Source of the DNA: Paraburkholderia franconis
GTDB taxonomy: Bacteria; Pseudomonadota; Gammaproteobacteria; Burkholderiales; Burkholderiaceae
Assembly: GCF_009362735.1 (NCBI RefSeq)
Contig: NZ_WHNP01000027.1
Span: forward strand, 57,141-121,140
DNA: 64,000 nucleotides
Direction of reading: 5' to 3'
The translations under genes and the position numbers were made by a program. Of the stretch, positions 1 to 9,193 are shown piece after piece. The first letter of the stretch is position 1. Every line of letters starts with the position of its first letter. The notes under the pieces were generated by a model. The model ran no database searches and was not told the DNA's origin. It worked only from the letters and a program-made list of their open reading frames with translations.

Positions 1-1009
1 TCTGGCCGACGCCGCGCGGCTGCGCATCGCGTCGTCGCGTCATGCGTTCGGGCCGACCATCGTCGATGCGGGTGTCTCGATGCCTGGCTGCGTCGAAGCG
101 GGCGTGCTGATCGCGCGCATCTGCATGGGCGGCCTCGGCCGCGTCGAGACCCGCGTGAGCACCGAACTCGAGCCGCTCTGGCCCGCGACGATCGAAGTGC
201 ACACGTCGTCGCCCGTGCTCGCTTGCCTCGGCAGCCAGTACGCGGGCTGGAGCCTGTCCGCGACCAAGGAGCAGAACAACGGCAAGAAGTTCTTCTCGCT
301 CGGCTCCGGTCCGGCGCGCGCGCTGGCGGGCAAGGAGACGCTCTTCGACGAACTCGGCTATCGCGATCGCCACGACGCGGGCGTGCTCGTGATGGAAGTC
401 GGCCAGCCGCCGCCGCAAGCCGTGCTGGAGAAGATCGTCAACGATTGCGGCCTCGCGCCCGGCCAGCTGACCGTGATCGTCACGCCGACACACTCTGTCG
501 CAGGGACGGTGCAGGTCGTCGCGCGCGTCGTCGAAGTCGCGCTGCACAAGACGCATGTGCTCGGCGTGCCGCTCTCGGAGATCGTCGAAGCGAGCGGCAC
601 GGCGCCGCTGCCGCCGCCCGCGCCCGACGGCCTCGCCGCGATGGGCCGCACGAACGACGCGATCCTGTACGGCGGACGCGTGCAACTGACCGTGACACGC
701 GATGCCGTCGCGCGGCGGGTCGCGGCCGAGTTGCCGTCGTCGAATTCGCGCGACTATGGGCGACCCTTCGCCGACATCTTCGCGTCGTTCAATCACGACT
801 TCTATCAGATCGACCCGTCGCTGTTCGCGCCCGCCGAAGTGTGGGCGAGCAGCCTCGAAAGCGGCACCACGTATCGCGGCGGGCGGCTCGACGGGGCGTT
901 GCTACAAGCGCTCTGGCAAGGCGACGCGTTCGCCTGCGCCGACGATCCCTCCGATGAAAACGCCGCCGGACCAGGCACGCCGGGCGTCACCACGCCGGGG
1001 GCGCCATGA
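1..1009 (+). CDS. mch: methenyl-H4MPT cyclohydrolase Mch, 5' end missing
   Basis: The frame is open from base 2, so the N-terminus lies outside the window; about 335 residues are visible. It should interconvert methenyl- and formyl-H4MPT in the cytoplasm, between the methylene-H4MPT dehydrogenase and Fhc steps. The long collinear frame keeps Mch-like stretches: a CxxAG segment (MPGCVEAGVLIARICMG), EVHTSSPVLACLGSQYAGW and the GRTNDAILYGG stretch near the C-terminus. The last about 15 residues are Gly/Pro/Thr-rich and probably disordered. The stop overlaps the next start (ATGA), so it is translationally coupled to the ATP-grasp gene. Identification comes from recalled family resemblance plus the surrounding H4MPT genes. 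Confidence 0.93.
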   Translation, partial: LADAARLRIASSRHAFGPTIVDAGVSMPGCVEAGVLIARICMGGLGRVETRVSTELEPLWPATIEVHTSSPVLACLGSQYAGWSLSATKEQNNGKKFFSLGSGPARALAGKETLFDELGYRDRHDAGVLVMEVGQPPPQAVLEKIVNDCGLAPGQLTVIVTPTHSVAGTVQVVARVVEVALHKTHVLGVPLSEIVEASGTAPLPPPAPDGLAAMGRTNDAILYGGRVQLTVTRDAVARRVAAELPSSNSRDYGRPFADIFASFNHDFYQIDPSLFAPAEVWASSLESGTTYRGGRLDGALLQALWQGDAFACADDPSDENAAGPGTPGVTTPGAP

Positions 1010-2028
1010 GCGATCTGCCATCGGCGGGCGGCCTGCGCGTCGCGATCATGACGGACGAAACCGGCTGGCACACGAGCCGCCTCAAGAAGGCTTTTCGCGC
1101 GCGCGGCGTGGAGGCGCGCTGCGTCGATCTCGCCACATGCCGCATCGACACGACATGGTCGCCGTACGGCCTTGCGATTCCCGGCTTCGCGCGCGAGCTG
1201 CCCGATGCTGTCTTCGTGCGCGGCATCGCGGGCGGCACGTTCGAGCAGGTAACGCTGCGTCTCGGCGTCCTGCATGCGCTGCGCGAATGCGGCATCCCCG
1301 TCTATAACGACGCACGCGCGATCGAGCGCAGCGTCGACAAATCGATGACGAGCTTTCTGCTGCATCGCGCAGGCGTGCCGACGCCCGCCGCGTGGGCGAC
1401 GGAATCGGCGGCGTTCGCGCAGCGCGTGCTGATGCGCGAGACGGCCGCGCGCCGCCAGGTCGTGCTCAAGCCGCTGTTCGGCTCGCAGGGCAAGGGGCTG
1501 CGGCGGCTCGGCGCAAGCGCGGCGCGCGACGGCACGCTGAAGCCGCTGCCACCGCTGCGCGGCTATCAGCAGGTCGCTTATCTGCAGCGGTTTGTCGATA
1601 CGGCGGGAGCGAACCGCGCCGCTGGCGCGAGCCGCGCGGGCTTCGACTGGCGCGTGCTGGTGATCGGCGGCCGTGCTGTCGCAGCGATGCGGCGCGTCGG
1701 CGGCCGCGGCTGGATACACAACGTCGCGCGCGGCGCGCAGTGCGAACCCAGCGCGCTCGATCCGACGCACGCGGCCATCGCCGAGCGCGCGACGGCGGCG
1801 CTCGGCCTCGACTACGCAGGCGTCGATCTGATCCCCGATCCGTCGATGCCCGACGAAGCCGGCGTGCCGCTCGTGCTCGAAGTGAACGGTGTCGCGGCAT
1901 GGCGCGGGCTGCAATCGGTGACACCCATCGATATTGCGGCTGCGCTCGTCGACGATCTGCTGGACCGCAAGCTCGCGGGCAGCCGCGCAGCGGCGCTTGC
2001 TGCATTGCCGCTCCATGCAGGCCGCTGA
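1006..2028 (+). CDS. ATP-grasp ligase, H4MPT cluster orf5 type
   Basis: 340 residues, RimK-like ATP-grasp architecture: an N-terminal pre-ATP-grasp domain, an ATP-binding segment with VVLKPLFGSQGKGLRRL (Gly-rich lid near residue 160) and a C-terminal metal site containing LVLEVNGVAAWRGLQ. Methylotrophs keep such a gene (orf5) in the C1 cluster, where it is thought to add an amino acid, probably glutamate, to the H4MPT or methylofuran-type cofactor; the exact substrate is inferred. The ATG overlaps the mch stop by four bases, and the 3' end overlaps the CitG-like gene by 14 bases, so mch-orf5-orf7 should be one transcript. Confidence 0.85.
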   Translation: MSDLPSAGGLRVAIMTDETGWHTSRLKKAFRARGVEARCVDLATCRIDTTWSPYGLAIPGFARELPDAVFVRGIAGGTFEQVTLRLGVLHALRECGIPVYNDARAIERSVDKSMTSFLLHRAGVPTPAAWATESAAFAQRVLMRETAARRQVVLKPLFGSQGKGLRRLGASAARDGTLKPLPPLRGYQQVAYLQRFVDTAGANRAAGASRAGFDWRVLVIGGRAVAAMRRVGGRGWIHNVARGAQCEPSALDPTHAAIAERATAALGLDYAGVDLIPDPSMPDEAGVPLVLEVNGVAAWRGLQSVTPIDIAAALVDDLLDRKLAGSRAAALAALPLHAGR

Positions 2029-2905
2029 CGATCCGCTCGCGCGTGCGCCCGAGGCGTTTCTGCGCGCGTGCCGGCTCGACGTCGAAACGGCGAAGCCGGG
2101 CAACGTCAGCATCGCCAGCGCGGGACACGGAATGGAAGCCGCGCAGTTCATCGCTAGCGCACATGCTGCTGCGCCCGCGCTCTTCGCGCGAGGCGCGAGC
2201 GTCGGCGCGCGCGTTCTCGATGCGGTGACGCGCACGCAGCAGGTTGCCCGCTGCAATACGAACCTCGGCATCGTGCTGCTGATCGCGCCGCTTGCTGCCG
2301 CGCTCGAAGTCGGCAACATAACGAAGCATGTCGCGTTGCAGGCATCGGAATGGCGCCGCTGCGTCGAGCGCGTGCTCGCGGCGCTCACGGTGGACGATGC
2401 GCGCGCCGCCTATCGCGCGATCGCGCTTGCGAATCCGGGCGGCCTCGGCGACGCGCCCGAACAATCGGTGCACGCGCCGCCGACCGTCGATCTGCGCGCG
2501 GCGATGGCGCTCGCCGCCGATCGCGACAGCATCGCGCGTCAATACGCGAACGGCTTCGCGGATGTGTTCGGCACCGGCCTCGATGCGATCGCGAAGTCGC
2601 ATCGCGCGACGCCCGCCGCGCTCACGCTCGATGTCTTCCTCGCGTTCCTCGGCACGTGGCCCGACTCGCACATAGTGCGCAAGCATGGCGCGGCGGTGGC
2701 GCAAAGTGTCACGCAGGAGGCACGCCAGCGTCACGCTCGATGGCGCGCAACGGAGGACGCGCAGAGCGTCGCGCAACTCGATGCATGGGATGCCGAACTG
2801 AAGGCGCAAGGCGTCAACCCCGGCACGAGCGCCGACCTGACTGTCGCCACGCTCTTCATCGGCGCGCTGCTCGATCCGCTGCGCTTCGCAAGCGGGCATA
2901 GCTAG
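2015..2905 (+). CDS. CitG/MdcB-like triphosphoribosyl-dephospho-CoA synthase family protein (orf7)
   Basis: 296 residues from the ATG at 2015; an upstream in-frame codon at 1934 would give a longer overlap with orf5. The sequence shows the CitG-family signature DVETAKPGNVSIASAGHGM near the N-terminus, QQVARCNTNLGIVLLIAPLA, and a late WPDSHIVRKHG motif. True CitG condenses ATP-derived ribose with dephospho-CoA; homologues in H4MPT clusters are thought to attach the phosphoribose part of the methanopterin side chain. That role is family knowledge plus context, not visible here. It is last in the mch-orf5-orf7 unit; fae starts 145 bases later with its own leader. Confidence 0.82.
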   Translation: MQAADDPLARAPEAFLRACRLDVETAKPGNVSIASAGHGMEAAQFIASAHAAAPALFARGASVGARVLDAVTRTQQVARCNTNLGIVLLIAPLAAALEVGNITKHVALQASEWRRCVERVLAALTVDDARAAYRAIALANPGGLGDAPEQSVHAPPTVDLRAAMALAADRDSIARQYANGFADVFGTGLDAIAKSHRATPAALTLDVFLAFLGTWPDSHIVRKHGAAVAQSVTQEARQRHARWRATEDAQSVAQLDAWDAELKAQGVNPGTSADLTVATLFIGALLDPLRFASGHS

Positions 2906-3050
2906 CCCAAAACGAACGGTCGCAAACGCTGATTGGCATGTTTCCTGTTAGACGAGAACGCGGTGCGTCCCCCTCATACAACTCGCGGCGGGCGTCACGC
3001 GTCGCGAGTTCGTCCCACGTAGACAGATCCCAATTCACTGGAGGAACAGC

Positions 3051-3560
3051 ATGGCCAAGATCAACCGCGTCATGGTAGGCGAGTCGCTTATCGGCGAAGG
3101 CAACGAAGTGGCCCACATCGATTTGCTGATCGGGCCGCGAGGCTCCGCCGCCGAATCGGCTTTCTGCCACGCGCTCACCAACAACAAGGACGGCTTCACT
3201 TCGCTGCTTGCCGTCGTCGCGCCGAACCTGATGACGAAGCCCAATACCGTGTTGTTCAACAAGGTAACGATCAAGGGCGCCAAGCAGGCGGTGCAGATGT
3301 TCGGCCCGGCGCAGCATGCCGTGGCGCTCGCCGTCGCGGATTGCGTCGAAGACGGCACGATCCCGAAGGACGAAGCCGATGACCTGTTCATCTGCGTCGG
3401 CGTCTTCATCCACTGGGAAGCCGACGACGACAAGAAGATTCAGGAGTTCAACTACAAGGCGACGCGCGAAGCGCTCCAGCGCGCGGTAGCAGGCGAACCG
3501 AACGCCGCCGAAGTCGTAGCGAAGAAGGCGAGCGCCGCGCACCCGTTCGCGCCGAACTAG
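3051..3560 (+). CDS. fae: formaldehyde-activating enzyme Fae
   Basis: 169 residues, the usual Fae length. It condenses formaldehyde with H4MPT to methylene-H4MPT, the entry step of the cytoplasmic C1 pathway. Visible family features are the N-terminal MVGESLIGEGNEVAHIDLLIG with its conserved His, LLAVVAPNLMTKPNTV, and the acidic VGVFIHWEADDDKKIQ segment. A strong Shine-Dalgarno (GGAGGAA) precedes the ATG, fitting the high expression typical of Fae. The 145-base leader upstream has a TGGCATG-like -24 half but a poor -12 half, so a sigma-54 promoter is not claimed. Confidence 0.96.
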   Translation: MAKINRVMVGESLIGEGNEVAHIDLLIGPRGSAAESAFCHALTNNKDGFTSLLAVVAPNLMTKPNTVLFNKVTIKGAKQAVQMFGPAQHAVALAVADCVEDGTIPKDEADDLFICVGVFIHWEADDDKKIQEFNYKATREALQRAVAGEPNAAEVVAKKASAAHPFAPN

Positions 3561-3694
3561 GCGCATTGAAGCGCAGTTCGGGCAGTGGCAGGCGTGTTGC
3601 GTGCGCGAGGCGCGGCAGGACGGAAGCGTTCTGCGGCGCCTCGCGTCGCGCGCTACTATCGATGTATGCAGAACGCTCAAGCAGAGGCTTTGAC

Positions 3695-4108
3695 ATGACC
3701 TCATGTTGTCGCGCGGGCATCGCGGTCGCGGCGCTCGCGTGTGTTTCGCTCATCGCGCCACTCGCATCGGCGGCCGGTTCCGCCGGCGGCGGCGCGCCCG
3801 CCAAAGGCTACGACTACCCGACGCAAGGCCGCGTCGAATACGTGCTCGGCTGCATGGACGACAACGGCCACGATTTCGCCAACGTCTACAAGTGCTCGTG
3901 CGTGGTCGACAAGATCGCGGCCGCGCTGCCCTATGACGAATACGTCGAGCAGATGACGTTCTCGAAGTACGCGTCGCTCGGTGGCGAAGGCGGCAACGAG
4001 TTCCGCGTCGACCGTGCGCGCGCGCAGACCAAAAAGTATCGTGCGTTGCAGGAAGAGGCCTATCAGGCATGCGGGCTCGCGAAGCCCTCGCCTTCCGCGT
4101 CGAAGTGA
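3695..4108 (+). CDS. secreted protein with conserved cysteines, C1-cluster associated
   Basis: 137 residues from the ATG at 3695; an in-frame ATG at 3662 would add eleven polar residues before the signal. Residues 1-27 form a signal peptide (basic start, hydrophobic ALACVSLIAPLASA, likely cleavage after ASA). The mature part has four cysteines in CMDD, KCSC and QACG contexts, an aromatic YEYVEQMTFSKYASLGG-like stretch and a charged C-terminus. I do not recognise a named family. Its place between fae and the folB-like gene suggests a periplasmic partner of alcohol oxidation, for example an accessory of a PQQ dehydrogenase or its cytochrome; this is inference only. Confidence 0.7.
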   Translation: MTSCCRAGIAVAALACVSLIAPLASAAGSAGGGAPAKGYDYPTQGRVEYVLGCMDDNGHDFANVYKCSCVVDKIAAALPYDEYVEQMTFSKYASLGGEGGNEFRVDRARAQTKKYRALQEEAYQACGLAKPSPSASK

Positions 4109-4111
4109 TAA

Positions 4112-4198
4112 CCGCGCGGTGAAACCCGCGCGGCGGCACGTTTAACACGGGCGAAGCGCAGTTGCGCAGTTGACAACCCGCCGACACCGGCGGGCACA
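4112..4198. terminator. two GC-rich hairpins between convergent genes
   Basis: Between the secreted-protein gene and the convergent folB-like gene lie two perfect stems: CCGCGCGG/CCGCGCGG-type at about 4112-4134 and CCCGCCG-acac-CGGCGGG at about 4179-4197. Neither is followed by a clear U-run, so they may be Rho-assisted ends rather than classical terminators. Confidence 0.4.
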
Positions 4199-4209
4199 GC
4201 GCGTGCATG

Positions 4210-4695
4210 CTATGCGTGGCCGTCGCCGCGCCGCCGTTCGATGATCACGCCGACGGCGGCGACGTCGTCGAACTTCGCGGGCTTGCACAGCTTCACACGC
4301 ACCCAGTGCGCGCCGAATCTCGCGATCAGCAATTGCGCGATCCGCTCGGCCAGCGCCTCGAGTAACTGGACTTTGTGCGTTGCAAGAAGCGTGTGCAGTT
4401 CCGCTCGCACGGCGGCGTAATTGATCGTATCGCCGATCTGATCCGTCTCGCACGCGCGCAGCGACGGCACGCCGATCGACAGATCCAGCTGTATGGGCTG
4501 CGGCTCGTGCAGTTCGTCCGTGTCGATGCCGATCACCGTCTGCGCGACGAATCCCTCGATATACACGATGTCGAGCGCGGCGCGCGGCGCGGCGGCCGGC
4601 TCCGTCCGATCGGCGGGCGCGGGCATCGGGCGCGCGCTCGACGGCAGCACGACAGTGAAATGGAGGGGACTGCTGGCTGGATTGAAACGGTCCAT
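4210..4695 (-). CDS. folB: dihydroneopterin aldolase-like protein (FolB family)
   Basis: 161 residues starting at the ATG at 4695 (MDRFNP...); upstream in-frame codons give an unlikely Arg/Ala-rich extension. After a poorly conserved 45-residue leader, the FolB core appears: DIVYIEGFVAQTVIGI, a central DTINYAAVRAEL (conserved Tyr of the tunnel fold) and LLEALAERIAQ followed by VRVKLCKPAKF. The enzyme cleaves dihydroneopterin to 6-hydroxymethyl-dihydropterin. A second FolB copy in an H4MPT cluster is commonly assigned to pterin supply for methanopterin rather than folate. Orientation is opposite to fae. Confidence 0.82.
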   Translation of the reverse strand: MDRFNPASSPLHFTVVLPSSARPMPAPADRTEPAAAPRAALDIVYIEGFVAQTVIGIDTDELHEPQPIQLDLSIGVPSLRACETDQIGDTINYAAVRAELHTLLATHKVQLLEALAERIAQLLIARFGAHWVRVKLCKPAKFDDVAAVGVIIERRRGDGHA

Positions 4696-5052
4696 GTATG
4701 TGCTCCACCTTGGGCGCATCGTCGTTGATGAAGCCGCGCGCAGCGCCGCGGCGCGTTGCCGGGTCCAATCGGCCTCTGATGCAGGAAGACCCGGCCGGTG
4801 ATCCGAAGCAAAAAGCACGCGCACTGGCACATACTGGTACGACTATTTATTGATGTATCGCGACACGGGTTGTACAGTGGTTGCTGAGTGCTCTTGAACG
4901 CATTCAAATGACATATCAAGCGGTTCATCCACGCGCGCGACAGACGCGCGGCACATCGGAAGTACACGGGGAAACACTTACATACAGCGCCGGCCGTCGC
5001 GCCTCGACATGTCGAAGCGGGTATCGAGCCGGACGCATCGGAGACGCCCCTG
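4696..5052. other. divergent intergenic region, folB-like / sigma-54 activator
   Basis: 357 bases separating two divergent genes, so it should hold both promoters. It contains a short AT-rich stretch near 4840-4860, the most likely core promoter area. I see no convincing -24/-12 element, hairpin or repeat. Confidence 0.35.
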
Positions 5053-7173
5053 ATGTCATCGCTCGTTGACATAGATTCGCACGTCCGGGATGTACTGAAC
5101 ATCGTCAACAACAAGTCTGCCACGTGTTCGATGAGCCCGTCGGTGGCGCAGTCGTGGACGCGCTGCCTCGTCGAATTCGGCCTGGACCCCGGACGTTTCG
5201 TGATGCCGCCCGTGCTCACGGAGCACGAACTGACCATGGCCCGCGAAGCAGCGGGCGATCTGATTGCCTGCTCGAAGCTGGAAATGACGACGCTCTATCA
5301 GCAGCTCGCCGATCCGGAACTGGCCGTGATCCTCGTCGATGCGAACGGCGTGATCGTCCATCAGGTTTCGTCGGTGCCGTTCGGCGAGACGGTCGCCGCC
5401 GACGGACTGCGCGCGGGCGCCGTCTGGAGCGAGCGCGAAGCGGGCACGAACGGCATGGGCACGTGCCTCACCGAACGCGAGTGTCTCGCTGTTTATCAGC
5501 ACGAGCATTTCTATCCGCGCTATACGTCGCTCACCTGCTCGGCTGCGCCCATCTTCGACGAACGTGGCTCGATAGTCGGCGTGCTCGACGTGACGAGCCG
5601 CTCGAAGATGCTGCAGCAGCATTCGCTCGTGCTCGTCGGCATGTCACGGCAGATGATCGAGAACCGGCTGATCGACTCGCGCTACCGGCGCGCGAACACG
5701 GTCCACTTCCATAGCCGTCCCGAGTTCGTCGGCACACTGCACGCGGGCAAGCTCGCCGTCGACGACGAAGGCGTCGTGCTCGCGGCCAATCGCAGCGCGC
5801 TGTTCCAGCTCGATCTGCGCTCGCCCGACCAGCTGTGCGGCAAGCGCATCGAAGAAGCGTTCAGCGCGACGCTCGAAGACATGATCGCGCGCAGCATTCG
5901 CGGCTCGTTCCATCCGATCACCGTGTATAGCGCGCATGCGAACAACCGCTTCTTCCTGATCGCGCAGACGCCGCGTGACGCAACCACGCTTGCGGGCGCG
6001 AATCACGCAACGACGAGCATCGCGCGCGGGCCATGGAGCGACGTGTCGATCAACCGCAGTGGGCGCGCGAAGAGCGCGCGTGACGCACGCGATGTGAAAC
6101 CCGCCGCAGCGGGACTCGACAAGCTGTCGCATCTGGAGTTCGGCGATCCGCGCATGGCCGCGCAGAGCCAGCTGGCCGCACGCGTGATCCAGCGCAAGAT
6201 CCCCATCATCCTCAGAGGCCAGACGGGCACGGGCAAGGAAGTGTTCGCGAATGCGCTGCACAGCATCAGCCCGAACTCGGCGGGCAGCTTCGTCGCGGTG
6301 AACTGCGCGTCGTTGCCGGAAACGCTGATCGAGAGCGAGCTGTTCGGCTATCGCGCGGGCGCGTTCACGGGTGCGCAGCGTGAAGGACGGCGCGGCAAGA
6401 TCGTGCAGGCGAACAACGGCACGCTGTTCCTCGACGAAATCGGCGACATGCCGATGGCCTTGCAGGCGCGTCTGCTGCGCGTGCTGGAAGAGCACGAGGT
6501 GACGCCGCTCGGCGCGGAAACGACGATCAAGGTCGACTTCCAGCTGATCAGCGCGAGCCACCGCAATCTGCTCGATCTGGTGCAGCGCGGGCTCTTCCGC
6601 GAAGACCTGTACTACCGTCTGAACGGGATCGAAATCAATCTGCCGCCGCTGTGCGAGCGCGCCGATCTGCTGCCGCTCATTCACCATCTGCTCGAAAGCG
6701 AATCCGACGATCCGCCCGAACTCAGCGCCGAAGCGCGCCACGTGCTGCTCAATTACTCGTGGCCGGGCAACATCCGGCAATTGAGGCACGTGCTGCAAAT
6801 GGCGATCGCGCTGTGCGACGGGCCGGAGATCCGATGCATGCATCTGCCGGCGGAGATCGTCGGCGAGATCAACGGCAACAACGGCAACAACGCCGCGCAT
6901 CCGCGCGCATCGGCTCCCGCGCTCGCCGGACCGGCACGCGCGCCCGCGCCGCCGTTCGACGACGAGACCGATCTTTCCGCGCTCAACGCAATCCAGATCA
7001 AGGAGCGCGAAACGGTGCTCGCGATGCTCGACGAGCATCGCTGGAACGTGAGCAACGTCGCGAAGACGCTCGGCATCAGCCGCAACACGTTGTACCGGAA
7101 GATGCACAGGTTGCACATCCGGCTTTCGCACGACGGCTCGCAGGCTCCGACGGACGTTGCGCCCGGCGCATGA
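5053..7173 (+). CDS. AcoR-type sigma-54-dependent transcriptional activator
   Basis: 706 residues. An N-terminal GAF-like sensor (about 60-220, including EREAGTNGMGTCLTER typical of AcoR proteins) is followed by a PAS-like region (about 220-320). Next comes an AAA+ sigma-54 domain (about 355-590) with Walker A GQTGTGKE, the GAFTGA loop that contacts sigma-54, and Walker B LFLDEIGD. It ends in a Fis-type helix-turn-helix (about 655-690, NVAKTLGISRNTLYRKM). Relatives control alcohol/acetoin dehydrogenases and PQQ-linked genes. The -24/-12 element before pqqA (12400-12415) is the best candidate target in the window; that link is inferred. Confidence 0.93.
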   Translation: MSSLVDIDSHVRDVLNIVNNKSATCSMSPSVAQSWTRCLVEFGLDPGRFVMPPVLTEHELTMAREAAGDLIACSKLEMTTLYQQLADPELAVILVDANGVIVHQVSSVPFGETVAADGLRAGAVWSEREAGTNGMGTCLTERECLAVYQHEHFYPRYTSLTCSAAPIFDERGSIVGVLDVTSRSKMLQQHSLVLVGMSRQMIENRLIDSRYRRANTVHFHSRPEFVGTLHAGKLAVDDEGVVLAANRSALFQLDLRSPDQLCGKRIEEAFSATLEDMIARSIRGSFHPITVYSAHANNRFFLIAQTPRDATTLAGANHATTSIARGPWSDVSINRSGRAKSARDARDVKPAAAGLDKLSHLEFGDPRMAAQSQLAARVIQRKIPIILRGQTGTGKEVFANALHSISPNSAGSFVAVNCASLPETLIESELFGYRAGAFTGAQREGRRGKIVQANNGTLFLDEIGDMPMALQARLLRVLEEHEVTPLGAETTIKVDFQLISASHRNLLDLVQRGLFREDLYYRLNGIEINLPPLCERADLLPLIHHLLESESDDPPELSAEARHVLLNYSWPGNIRQLRHVLQMAIALCDGPEIRCMHLPAEIVGEINGNNGNNAAHPRASAPALAGPARAPAPPFDDETDLSALNAIQIKERETVLAMLDEHRWNVSNVAKTLGISRNTLYRKMHRLHIRLSHDGSQAPTDVAPGA

Positions 7174-7191
7174 GTGGCATGTGAATCACGC

Positions 7192-7791
7192 ATGAATGCA
7201 CCGTCGCCCGCCCGCCGCCCCGGCGATTTCCGCCCCGACGCGCGCTTTGCGTGGTGCATCACGGGCTCCGGCCATATGCTCGAAGAATCGATCGACGTGG
7301 CGCTCGCGCTGCCGGGCGTCGATCTGTTTCTGTCGGCGGCCGGCGAAGAAGTGCTGCCGCTCTACGGCTGGCCCGTGCCGAAGCTGCGCGAGCACTTTCG
7401 CGTGATGCGCGACAACAGCGCTAGCAGCGTGCCCGTCGGCATGCTGTACGAGGGCTTTTATCACACAGTCGTGATCGCGCCCGCGACCAGCAACACGGTC
7501 GCCAAGTGCGCGCTCGGCATCTCCGACACGCTGCCGACCAATCTCTACGCGCAAGCGGGCAAGCAGTGCGTGCCCGGCATCGTTTTCGCATGCGACACCG
7601 AGCCGAGCGTGATCACGCAAAGCCCGCACGAGTGGGTCGAAGTGCGGCCGCGCGCGCTCGAACTGGAAAACGTCGAACGGCTTGCGCGCATCGAGCACAC
7701 GACCGTCGCGCGCTCGCTCGACGAATTGCGCGCGGCATTGAGCGAACGGCTATCGAACCTCGGGCTCGCATGGAACACATCGTCTTCCTGA
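7192..7791 (+). CDS. dmrB: dihydromethanopterin reductase, flavoprotein type (DmrB)
   Basis: 199 residues from the ATG at 7192; a GTG at 7174 in frame is less likely. It belongs to the archaeoflavoprotein/DmrB flavoprotein family: N-terminal FAWCITGSGHMLEESI (FMN phosphate loop), then PVGMLYEGFYHTVVIAPATSNTVAKCALGI, with the Asn/Thr pair expected to hold flavin, and IVFACDTEP. The Burkholderia family member reduces dihydromethanopterin to H4MPT, the last cofactor step. It starts 18 bases after the AcoR-type gene and overlaps the following DHPS-like gene by 22 bases, so the three are likely co-transcribed. Confidence 0.8.
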   Translation: MNAPSPARRPGDFRPDARFAWCITGSGHMLEESIDVALALPGVDLFLSAAGEEVLPLYGWPVPKLREHFRVMRDNSASSVPVGMLYEGFYHTVVIAPATSNTVAKCALGISDTLPTNLYAQAGKQCVPGIVFACDTEPSVITQSPHEWVEVRPRALELENVERLARIEHTTVARSLDELRAALSERLSNLGLAWNTSSS

Positions 7792-9161
7792 CAGGCAGGC
7801 TCGCCGAAAAAAGCGTCGTGCAGGTGCTGGAAGGCATGGCGAACGCGCCGTTCACGTGGGAAGTGCGCGAAATCGGCTTGCAGGTCGCCGCGCTGATGAC
7901 GGCCGATATGATCCGCCGGCGCGTCGCACTGCCACTGCGCGCCGATCGCATGATCGTGCCGGGCCGCTGCCGTGGTGACCTCGACGCGTTGAGCGAGCAT
8001 TTCGGCGTGCCCGTCGAACGCGGACCGGAAGAAGCGAAGGACTTGCCGCAGCACTTCGGGCAGGCCGCGCGAAAGTTCGACCTGTCGCGCTACTCGACGG
8101 AAATCTTCGCGGAGATCGTCGATGCGCCGCGGCTCGATCTCGACGGCATCGCGGCGCGCGCGAAGCTGTATGCGGAGCAAGGCGCGGATGTAATCGACGT
8201 GGGCTGTCTGCCCGACACGCCCTTTCCGCATCTCGAAGACACGGTGCGCATGCTGAAGGCAAGCGGCTATCGCGTGAGCGTCGATTCGATGGTCGCCGAC
8301 GAACTGTTGCGCGGCGGCCGCTCGGGCGCCGACTACCTGATGAGCCTGAGCGCCGACACGCTATGGATCGCCGATGAAGTAAGCGCGACGCCGATCGTGG
8401 TCGGACGCGAGCCGGGCGATACGGCGTCGCTGCATCAGGCCATCGACGCGATGCTCAAACGCGGCCGGCCCTTTCTCGCCGATCCCATCCTCGATCCGAT
8501 TCCGTTTGGTTTCGCCGCGTCGATTGCGCGATACGTCGCGCTGCGCGAGCGGTATCCGGATATCGCGATCATGCTCGGCGTCGGCAACCTCACCGAACTG
8601 ACCGAGGCCGACACGAGCGGGATCAACGCGGTGCTGCTGGGCATCGCGGCCGAGTTGAACGTGTCCGCCGTGCTGACGACTTCCGTCAGCCTGCATGCGC
8701 GGCGCGCGGTGCGCGAGGCCGATGTCGCGCGGCGTGTGATGCATGCCGCGCACGACGCGCAAGTGCTGCCCAAGGGCATCGACCCGGCACTTTCCGCGCT
8801 GCATGCGAAGCGACCTTTTCCGTACGATGCCCATGAAATCGCCGCATTCGCCGCACAGGTGCGCGATCCGAATTTCCGCGTGCAGGTAACGACGGACGGC
8901 ATTCATGTGTACAACCGCGAGATGCATCTCGTCGATGGCGATCCGTTCGCGCTGTATCCGCATCTGAAGCTCGAACACGACGGCGGCCACGCGTTTTATA
9001 TGGGCGTGCAGACGGCGCGCGCCGAAATCGCGTGGGAGCTGGGCAAGCGTTTCGATCAGGATCAGCCGCTGGATTGGGGATGCCAGGTCGATCGGCCGGA
9101 AGAGAATCTCGATGTGTGGTGCGGGCCGGGGACGACGAGGAAAAAGGGCGCTTCTTCGTAA
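7770..9161 (+). CDS. dihydropteroate-synthase-like protein of the H4MPT cluster (DUF6513-type)
   Basis: 463 residues from the ATG at 7770. An N-terminal about 120-residue domain (MEHIVFLTGRLAEKSVVQV) precedes a TIM-barrel with DHPS-like blocks: YAEQGADVIDVGCLPDT, VSVDSMVADELLRGG, and a C-terminal TDGIHVYNREMHLVDGDPF. Archaeal and methylotroph relatives are proposed to join the pterin to the arylamine riboside in methanopterin synthesis, replacing p-aminobenzoate-using FolP. Chemistry is inferred from family and context. The gene ends convergent with prkB; the hairpin between them terminates the opposite strand. Confidence 0.83.
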   Translation: MEHIVFLTGRLAEKSVVQVLEGMANAPFTWEVREIGLQVAALMTADMIRRRVALPLRADRMIVPGRCRGDLDALSEHFGVPVERGPEEAKDLPQHFGQAARKFDLSRYSTEIFAEIVDAPRLDLDGIAARAKLYAEQGADVIDVGCLPDTPFPHLEDTVRMLKASGYRVSVDSMVADELLRGGRSGADYLMSLSADTLWIADEVSATPIVVGREPGDTASLHQAIDAMLKRGRPFLADPILDPIPFGFAASIARYVALRERYPDIAIMLGVGNLTELTEADTSGINAVLLGIAAELNVSAVLTTSVSLHARRAVREADVARRVMHAAHDAQVLPKGIDPALSALHAKRPFPYDAHEIAAFAAQVRDPNFRVQVTTDGIHVYNREMHLVDGDPFALYPHLKLEHDGGHAFYMGVQTARAEIAWELGKRFDQDQPLDWGCQVDRPEENLDVWCGPGTTRKKGASS

Positions 9162-9193
9162 CGTCGCGCCTCCTGGTGCCTGAGTGTGTGCAA

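Noticed and set aside
805..2388. A 527-codon open frame on the minus strand opposite mch/orf5/orf7
   Set aside because: It is an antisense shadow caused by high GC: composition is Arg/Ala/His-rich, it matches no family, and the plus strand has clear H4MPT genes.
2906..3050. Sigma-54 promoter before fae
   Set aside because: TGGCATG is present but the -12 part is CTGTT instead of TTGCW.
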